The position numbers and the translations under genes are program-made. Positions 57,486 to 64,000 of a stretch of 64,000 bases of DNA are shown one piece after another. Within the stretch, counting starts at the first letter, position 1, and every line of letters starts with the position of its first letter. The DNA lies in the NCBI GenBank assembly GCA_014925825.1, contig JACGCK010000039.1, forward strand, positions 186,001-250,000, written 5' to 3'. The notes under the pieces were generated by a model. It was not told the DNA's origin and made no database searches. It saw only the letters and a list, made by a program, of their open reading frames with translations. This stretch comes from Pholiota molesta (lineage: Eukaryota > Basidiomycota > Agaricomycetes > Agaricales > Strophariaceae).

Positions 57486-59223
57486 CGCATTGGCCGCCAA
57501 TTGAGGCACAGAAGCTGCTAAGTGTGTACTGCTGGGCAGTGGGGGTCGTCGTCGTCGTTGGATGCGGTGAAGAAGAATGCTTTGTAGTCGTGGTCAACGT
57601 CTTCGTTGGGGCCGACTCACCACCGCCATCCGTGCGAACCCTGCTGACAAAGCACATCATCCCTTTTCCGCCACGGAGTCATCTTCCCCAAGCCAACCAC
57701 TCGATCGGCATAGACCTACTGCGGCGCCAAAATACAATGTATTGGTTGGAGTAATGTGCGTTTACATTCAAGCCCAATCCCATAATGCGAGCGACTATTT
57801 TTGGCGAGTTGCTCAGTCAGGTTCACCCATATGTCCACATTGGGTGCCTGCATGGACCCACAACTGCTGCCGGAACCATGTGCATTGCAACAGGAAAGTA
57901 AATCATCTGGCGGATCAAACTGGTATAAGCATTCGGAATTGAAGAGCCCATTTCTCTCTGTGAGGTGCAGATCCACTTTGATAAAGTCTGTTCTGTCCTC
58001 GCTTTCGCGATTGTTTCGCGGGAATTTTTCAGGAGGCACGTTACGGTCAGAAATACATACAATTAATATTAGTAGAAGTGGGTCCAAAACGCCCACGACA
58101 CAGATGCTCGGATTATCGACATCTAGAACCTTGCACCTAATCTTGTAAGTAGTTCAGATAACGCGCTTTGCAAAGAAAGAGCATAGGTTTTTATCTTTCC
58201 GAGATGAGCGTCGATGGCTTGAAATTTTGACCATAGCGTTGTATTATAGGCAGCACCGAAGAGCGTGAGTTCGGTCCATCTGCGCCTATGCTTTGGATTG
58301 AGGCACTTTATGAGAAGGCATATCGTATGCCCTTGATACTTCCCCTTTGCGCTATGAAATTCAGATAAGTAAGATTTGACTTCTGACTTTCTGCGCCGAG
58401 CTCTTTGAAAATATGGCCCCGTTAAACGTTGCCTATTGGGTATTTACATACGAGGCGAAGGTTAGCTAGATCAGGTTTTCCGGCGCTCAAAGTGGTACTT
58501 ATTCGATGTTTGTATCTTTTTTGGCCAGTAAGGTCGTATTTCTTCAAAAAGTACTGCAAGGCGCAAATGATCTTAGGCGAGATATGAGACGTTATATTCA
58601 GGATTTCAGTTCCGAAGAAGGCGCTAGTGTTAGAAGAGGACTATTCCGCTGCTAAACGGTCAAGTGGTCAAAACAACGTAGTCTTCTACAGGTTGGACGC
58701 GTTAATATGTTGCTAGCCGGGTTCAAGTTGACAACTTTGCTGCCGTGGCTTTGTTTCTCGTTGAAGTTCAAGTTTTCAACCTGTCGCTTTGTTGTTATTT
58801 TGCGAATCGGAATGACAAAACATGTCAGAATATAATCTAATCTTATCTTATCCAGATTCCCTTTGTCCTGGGTTTCGCCTTCGCCAAGGCCAGACTTTCT
58901 CAAGCTCAAGCCGTATGTAGTTCATCATATCGCGTAAACTGTAGATCATAACAGATTTCAGGTAGAGCTGTAAGTCGGAACCATGAAAGATGTATTTGAC
59001 AATCGGAAGTTGGGTGTTGTACTGGTATTAGTATAGCGGCCGCGTGTGAAGGACCGATTTCTAAAACTCCGTCGTATCTTTCTCTGCGACGGCCACGGAA
59101 AGCGCGCTAAAGGATACCAAGAGGGGATCGAAAAGTAAACCAAGCCATCATAACACACAGTCAATGACCTGACAAAACGGCGGTTTTAGATTGCAATCTC
59201 GTACCATACCCAATTCCATAAAT
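57486..59223. other. Divergent intergenic region
   Basis: Between CCR4 (minus) and MVD1 (plus). The first 200 nt probably hold the CCR4 5' leader (GT/CA-rich). No coding region was recognised in the rest. Confidence 0.45.
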
Positions 59224-59231
59224 TATAAAAG
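59224..59231 (+). promoter_or_regulatory. TATA box of MVD1
   Basis: TATAAAAG lies 54 nt upstream of the ATG at 59278, followed by a C/T-rich stretch (CTTCTTCCTTCTTTCC). Confidence 0.5.
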
Positions 59232-59277
59232 TGGCACACATGGATCAAGACTTCTTCCTTCTTTCCATCATCATCCA

Positions 59278-60689
59278 ATGCCTTCTACAGTCATATACGA
59301 GGCCACAGCCTCAGCACCCGTCAACATCGCCGTGATCAAGTAAGTTTCGCGCCATCCATTTCCCTACCTCCTATTTTGACCTTTCATCCAGGTATTGGGG
59401 CAAACGCGACACGAAGCTCATCTTGCCAACCAACTCCTCTCTTTCCGTAACTCTCGATCAAGATCACCTACGATCTACGACCACCTCGCGTGCAGACCCC
59501 ATCTTTGAGCGGGATCAGCTGTGGCTCAATGGCAAGGAGGACGAAATCAAACCCGGCAGTCGGCTTGCGACGTGTATCGCAGAGATGAAACGATTGAGGC
59601 GGGACACGGTGGAGGCGAAGCATCCTACTGCACCCAAGGTGCGTGGATAGATTGCGGTCCTTCGCGGATAATACTAATGGAAATGCGTATTTGCCGCCAT
59701 TCCCATATGCAGGTGCGTAGATGGATTGATGCGATTAAAAAGGAATACTAACATAACCCATCCAGCTCTCAACGTACAACGTGCACATTGCCTCATACAA
59801 CAACTTCCCCACCGCCGCAGGGCTCGCGTCGTCAGCATCCGGATTCGCCGCGCTCGTCGCTTCGCTGGCGCAGCTCTACGCCCTACCTGCAACCCCATCC
59901 GAGCTCTCTATCATCGCGCGTCAGGGCTCAGGCTCCGCCTGCCGCTCCCTCTTCGGCGGCTACGTCGCATGGCAGATGGGCGTGGACCCCGCCGGCTCAG
60001 ACAGTCTCGCGGTGCAGGTGGCGCCGCAGCAGCACTGGCCCGAGATGCACGCCCTGATCTGCGTCGTCAGCGACGACAAGAAGGGCACGAGCAGCACGAG
60101 CGGCATGCAGCGCACCGTCGAGACCTCGACCCTGCTGCAGCACCGCATCAAGGAGGTCGTGCCCGCCCGGATGGCGGAGATCTCACAGGCGATCCTGGAC
60201 CGCGACTTCAACACCTTCGCGCGCATCACGATGGCGGATTCGAATCAGTTCCATGCGGTCGCGCTCGACACGGAGCCGCCCATCTTCTACATGAACGACG
60301 TCAGCCGCGCGATCATCGCGCTCATCGTCGAGTACAACCGCCTCTCGATCGAGCGCGGCGAGGGCTACAAGGCCGCGTATACCTACGACGCCGGTCCGAA
60401 CGCCGTCATCTACGCGCTTGCGGAGACCATCCCCGACATCATCCAGCTCGTGGTGAGCTACTTCCCGCAACGTCCTGGCGAGTTCAAGGACGTGCACCGC
60501 CTGTTTGAGGTGGCAGATATCAATACGGAGGCGAAGGTTCCAGAAGGTTTCAACGCTGCAGTAGCGAAGCGCTTTGAAGTTGGCGCAGTTAAAGGCCTGA
60601 TCCACACACGCGTGGGCGACGGCCCAAGGCTGTTGGGTGATGAAGAATCACTGCTTGCAGCGAGTGGGCTTCCAAAGACCTTACTTTGA
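59278..60689 (+). CDS. MVD1: Diphosphomevalonate decarboxylase
   Basis: Three exons (59278-59339, 59392-59638, 59766-60689) encode 410 residues in frame. The start reads MPSTVIYEATASAPVNIAVI, then KYWGKRDTKLILPTNSSLSV, the strongly conserved N-terminal signature. The GHMP-kinase ATP loop is NNFPTAAGLASSASGFAAL. GSGSACRSLFGGYVAWQMG, SDDKKGTSSTSGMQRTVETS and YTYDAGPNAVIYAL hold the catalytic and substrate residues, including the Asp of the YDAGPN motif. It performs the last step of the mevalonate pathway, ATP-dependent conversion of mevalonate-5-PP to isopentenyl-PP, feeding ergosterol and isoprenoid synthesis in the cytosol. Length and all motifs fit. A 93-nt gap separates it from a degenerate F-box-like fragment. 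Confidence 0.97.
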
Positions 60690-60781
60690 AGCCACATATG
60701 GAGCTTTTGGTTTGTTCAATAAAATACTAAGGAATCGCGGGTACTGGTTGTATTTTACTAGATATTACATTTCGTGCAGTG

Positions 60782-61034
60782 ATGAAGAAAGCATCTGCCG
60801 ATCGAGCTCTCAAAAATATCGAATCTCTGGTATTACCCAATATCGTCTTCGACAATTCCACACCGCTAGTGCACCATTTGAAAGCCTTTAAATGCATCCG
60901 TATTGAAGGTTATGCCCAATTAAATGGATCAGACCTACGTGGTGCGTTGGCGGCGGCACAAATTGAACTACAATTTGTCGGATGCTTTTCTAAAATACCT
61001 CCCATCCTACTCTGGTCTTGAGAGACTATTTAAT
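60782..61034 (+). pseudogene. Fragment of the F-box/LRR-like family
   Basis: The conceptual text NIESLVLPNIVFDNSTPL, HHLKAFKCIRIEGYAQLNGS and LRGALAAAQIELQ parallels copies A and B (LESLHLALPDM.., HLKALKVLRIEGSAHPNCTG, IWGPLTAAHIEL). After a frame change and loss of a few codons, LSDAFLKYLPSYSGLERLFN parallels LSEPLAAYLATYSGLEKLY. No start, F-box or C-terminal part is present. It is therefore a remnant of a third copy about 12 kb from the intact pair. Confidence 0.7.
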
Positions 61035-61838
61035 TGATCCATTTCTCCAGTACAGGATGGAAGAAATGCGATACACTGTCCGTCGCAACCATCGCCAGAG
61101 TTCCAATGTTGATATATAAACCTTGAGGGAAGGAACTCATGCTCAAAGTGACGCCTAAAGCTTGAGCATGAAGGCTGGCTAGACGTTTGGGATCAATCAT
61201 CGAAGCATCACACCGAGAAATGATAAAAATAAACACAGCAACAATGGCAGTTCCATGCCACCGCCAGTGGCCGTCGTGCGTTTATGCTTTAACCATGTCT
61301 TCGGATCAGTGGACGTTATATAAAACAACAAATATTCAAAGGAATGTGAATTTAATCTGAGTCGTTGTTATCCACAACGGCATCGGAGAAGGGGAGATAC
61401 GAGAGAAAGTTAGTCGGTAAAACCAGGAATCCCCAAGAAAACGCTTCTGATGAGCGACGTATCACAGACCTTGGCAGGCGCAGATGGTGCATACTGTCAT
61501 TTAACATCGCGCACTGCATGTAGTACCCCATAATCACACCACCGTCGCGGCCACTGCCACAAATGACATCGACCCACGTCCATCATTCAGAGGTCGGCGT
61601 CAAGTGCAGTCTCGGAGGATATACGACACGCCTAGGCTAAGGGAAATACGTATAAAGACGCCTATCTCCCGACTCCCAAGGCTCCTTTCTTCAGTCCCGG
61701 ATTTCGGTATCGTTCTCGTTCTCTTCTTTTTTCTATCTCTTTTTCTTTCTTTCTTACTTTCATTCATTCGTTCATTCAACCCTCCCTCTTGACGAGGCTT
61801 CTGCATATTTAAAACTTGAAATCAAGACGTACCGAAAC
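61035..61838. other. Intergenic, no gene seen
   Basis: A minus-strand frame (61030-61236, ..SRCDASMIDPKRLASLHAQALG..) is weakly reminiscent of the TRCDIRAF..DVLPLHGLSATI segment of the F-box-like family in reverse orientation, but this is too weak to call. A C/T-rich tract at 61715-61790 and a TATA-like TATTTAAA at 61806-61813 precede the lysozyme gene. Confidence 0.4.
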
Positions 61839-63315
61839 ATGAGGTCCTTCTCCTTCATTTTCCTCGCGATTGCACTTGCGCAAGCCGCTCCTTTGCTGCC
61901 ATTCGGCGCGCAAGGAGGAAACAATGCTCGTAAGTTGCTGTTCTACTTCGTTTTTGTATAAGCACAAAAGCTAAAATTGGATTGTTATTTACCATTTAGT
62001 GATCTCCCTGTCAGGTTCCACTGAGCTCGAAGCGCGCTACCCAATCCTCGAGCTCTCCAAGCTCGCCAATAAGCGCAGGCTATTCGCCCGCCAAGACGAC
62101 GACTTCGACGATTCAGGCGACGACGGCAGCTCCGACGACACTGGAGACGATTCGGGCTTCGACGACTCCGCCGACGATGGCACAGACGACACCGACAGCG
62201 CTGATGACACTGGCGACGACTCGGTCGACGACGGTACTGATGATTCATTGGATACTGGGGCTGACGATGGCACCGACGATGCGGATAGCACGGACGATGG
62301 CAGCCTCGACAGCACCGACGGCAGTGGTGATACCGCCAACGCGGACGATGGCCCAGATGCAACCGACGGCCTTGGTACCACCGACAATAGTACCGACAAC
62401 AGTGATGATACCACGGATGCCACAGACGGCTCTGCCGACGATAGCACAGATACCACTGACGACAGCACTGACACCGATGGAACCGATACCACTGACGGAA
62501 CCGATACCACTGACGGAATCGATACCACTGGCGGAACCGATACCACGGATGGAACAGACACCACGGATGGAACAGACACCACTGACAGCACCAACGACTC
62601 GACGGACCTCACCGGTGCGAGCAATAGCACTGACACCACCGCCACCGATGACACTACCGCTGACAGCACCGATGGCGCCGACGGCACAGACAGCACCGCG
62701 ACCAACTCGACGACAACCGCTACCCCGAGCGCTGCCGCCTCCTCCGCCGCTGCATCTGACCCTGCTGCTGCTACTGCTGCTGCCGCCGACCCCTCCGCCA
62801 GCGCCAGCGCCGACTGCGCCGCATCCAACGCACCCCCCAACGCCGCGACCATCTCCCTGATCGAGAGCTTCGAAGGCTTCGTGCCCTCGCCCTCGCCCGA
62901 CCCCATCGGGCTCCCCACCGTCGGCTTCGGGCACAAATGCGTCAAGCCCGGCTGCACCGAGGTGCCCTTCCCCTTCCCCCTCTCGCGCGCCACCGCGTCG
63001 CAGCTCCTAGCCAGCGACGCCGCCCAGTTCACCGGGTGCCTGCAGAGCCTGCTCGGCAGCACCGTGGTGCTGAACGACAACCAGCTCGGCGCGCTCACGT
63101 CGTTCACGTTCAACTTGGGCTGCGGGACGTTCCAGACGAGCACGCTGCTGAGGAGGCTGAATGGTGGCGAGGACCCGGATACGGTGGCGGCGGCGGAGAT
63201 CCCGCGGTTCAACCAGGCCGGGGGGAAGGCGCTGGCTGGGCTGACGAAGAGGCGTGCGGCGGAGGTGCAGCTGTTCCAGACGCCGTCGAGTGTCGCCGCC
63301 CACCCGCTTTGCTAG
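61839..63315 (+). CDS. Secreted GH24 (phage-type) lysozyme with Asp/Thr-rich repeat linker
   Basis: Two exons (61839-61929, 62000-63315) encode 468 residues. A signal peptide (MRSFSFIFLAIALAQAAP) is followed by a short pro-region with a possible Kex2-type site (NKRRLFAR). Next is a ~190-residue linker of Asp, Thr, Ser and Gly, including several tandem DTTDGT units, and an Ala/Ser-rich hinge. Then comes a C-terminal GH24 domain of about 150 residues: SLIESFEGFVP (catalytic Glu), SPDPIGLPTVGFGHKC (the Asp and Thr of the T4-lysozyme-type Glu/Asp/Thr triad), LNDNQLGALTSFTFNLGCGT, RRLNGGEDPDTV, EIPRFNQAGGKALAGLTKRR. It would hydrolyse peptidoglycan outside the cell, so bacteria are the likely target. 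Several Cys suggest secretion-type disulfides. GH24 is a phage/bacterial family, so acquisition by transfer is likely but old: intron, signal peptide and codon use are fungal. Confidence 0.9.
62472..62590 (+). repeat. 18-bp coding tandem repeat in the lysozyme linker
   Basis: About six units of GATACCACTGACGGAACC, with silent and conservative variants, encode repeated DTTDGT. The surrounding linker is built from shorter GACGATGGCAC/GACACC-like words. Confidence 0.8.
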
Positions 63316-63332
63316 ACGCTGAATTTTCGCAT

Positions 63333-63680
63333 TTAGCTTTGGATTCGTGGAGTTGAGCTTATTGTGCATGCCTTTAATTTCTTGGACTTCATAGTAGGAG
63401 ACACCTTTTTGCACCACTTTAGCAAATTTTGATACAGTAAAAGAGATGGATTTGAGTAGGAACATACCATAATCCCAATGAACAGATTTCTGGCCAAAGA
63501 CGATGTTTCCTTTGCTATGATCAGATGGACGGTGTCAATATTCTGATTGGTAAATTTCTCGAGTGCCAATGCGTGCTAAGAAAATGAATAGTTGATCAAA
63601 TTTATGTCGTGTATGAACCTCCGATTAAAATAACATACTTTCACGGGAATGAACGAACATCGTTTGGGCTCGCCACGGTA
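63333..63680 (-). CDS. Possible spliced gene fragment of unknown function
   Basis: On the minus strand an acceptor (TTTTCTTAG|CACGCATTGG) at about 63577 opens HALALEKFTNQNIDTVHL, IIAKETSSLARNLFIGIM. The next few codons can be read to a donor near 63468 or through to 63333. An upstream piece (RGEPKRCSFIPVK) may precede it. No domain or start was identified, and the rest of the window to 64000 gave nothing more. Evidence is limited to splice-like signals and protein-like composition. Confidence 0.2.
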
Positions 63681-64000
63681 GAATTAAAGTTATTATTGGG
63701 AAGAAGTACGACGAGATTCCCAGTCAAACTCCGCGAAGTCTTCTAAAGTGAACAAAGTGTTGTCCGGAATGTTGACCCACTTTACCAATAACACGGAATT
63801 AACGGATTGACGATAATAGAATGCGGGGTGCCGTACGCGCGAGAGCTCATATATCCTAGCGTAGAGCCGTTGACGATGGAAATCCGGGACGACAGAAGAA
63901 CATATGATTGCTGACGCAGCAAGTCCGTGATATGGCCTAGAGATATCCCAGTTGAAATTGAAGTATCAAGATCAATACGACTTGAAAATATCCTTTGAAA

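Noticed and set aside
62037..63212. 391-codon open frame antisense to the lysozyme gene
   Set aside because: It is the mirror of the GAC/ACC-repeat linker and GC-rich domain. It is a Ser/Val low-complexity translation with no domain, while the sense strand has a signal peptide and catalytic motifs.
61839..63315. Lysozyme as bacterial or phage contamination of the assembly
   Set aside because: It has an intron with fungal signals, a eukaryotic signal peptide, a repeat linker and fungal neighbours.
1..64000. CRISPR arrays, rRNA genes or complete retrotransposons
   Set aside because: No regularly spaced identical repeats, no rRNA signature blocks, and no reverse transcriptase or integrase motifs were seen.

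Overview
This 64 kb window is nuclear DNA of a filamentous basidiomycete, most likely an Agaricomycete. The evidence is dense spliced genes with many introns of about 50-60 nt, microexons, and the family mix: a multi-exon P450, a truncated NACHT-type STAND protein, F-box/LRR-like proteins, a cAMP/glucose-receptor-like GPCR, a SUR7/PalI protein and a Zn2Cys6 regulator carrying the basidiomycete microexons. Exon models were assembled by hand from splice signals and reading-frame continuity.

Layout. 0-10 kb: the 5' part of a microbial-type PARG gene, a degenerate palindromic repeat array (2.2-2.9 kb), a cytochrome P450, a 3-hydroxyisobutyrate dehydrogenase divergent from a carboxymuconolactone-decarboxylase-family gene, and a SUR7/PalI membrane protein. 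11-24 kb: a Zn2Cys6 regulator, a Mg-chelatase/MoxR-like AAA protein with a 1,028-nt intron, and a single-pass membrane protein with a long low-complexity tail. 24-36 kb: GARP subunit VPS53, a truncated NACHT protein, a Ctr copper transporter, proteasome alpha3 and gluconokinase. 36-51 kb: a DUF6593-like protein, H2A.Z chaperone CHZ1, a GPCR, a tandem pair of F-box-like paralogues, and a CCHC zinc-finger protein convergent with a pterin dehydratase. 51-64 kb: a MITE-like inverted-repeat element, a small heat-shock protein, deadenylase CCR4, mevalonate diphosphate decarboxylase followed by a fragment of the F-box-like family, and a secreted GH24 lysozyme with an Asp/Thr-rich repeat linker.

Most genes are housekeeping genes and do not form one pathway. 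The lifestyle-related ones are the P450, the lysozyme, the NACHT protein, the F-box-like family and the GPCR. A striking feature is single-base losses, mostly inside short homopolymers, that break the frame of several otherwise well-conserved genes. They cluster between 5.7 and 24.6 kb, with one more at 50.0 kb, while many other genes are intact. This looks like residual sequencing or assembly error more than gene decay, but it cannot be settled from this sequence alone. No tRNA, rRNA, CRISPR array or complete autonomous transposon was seen.
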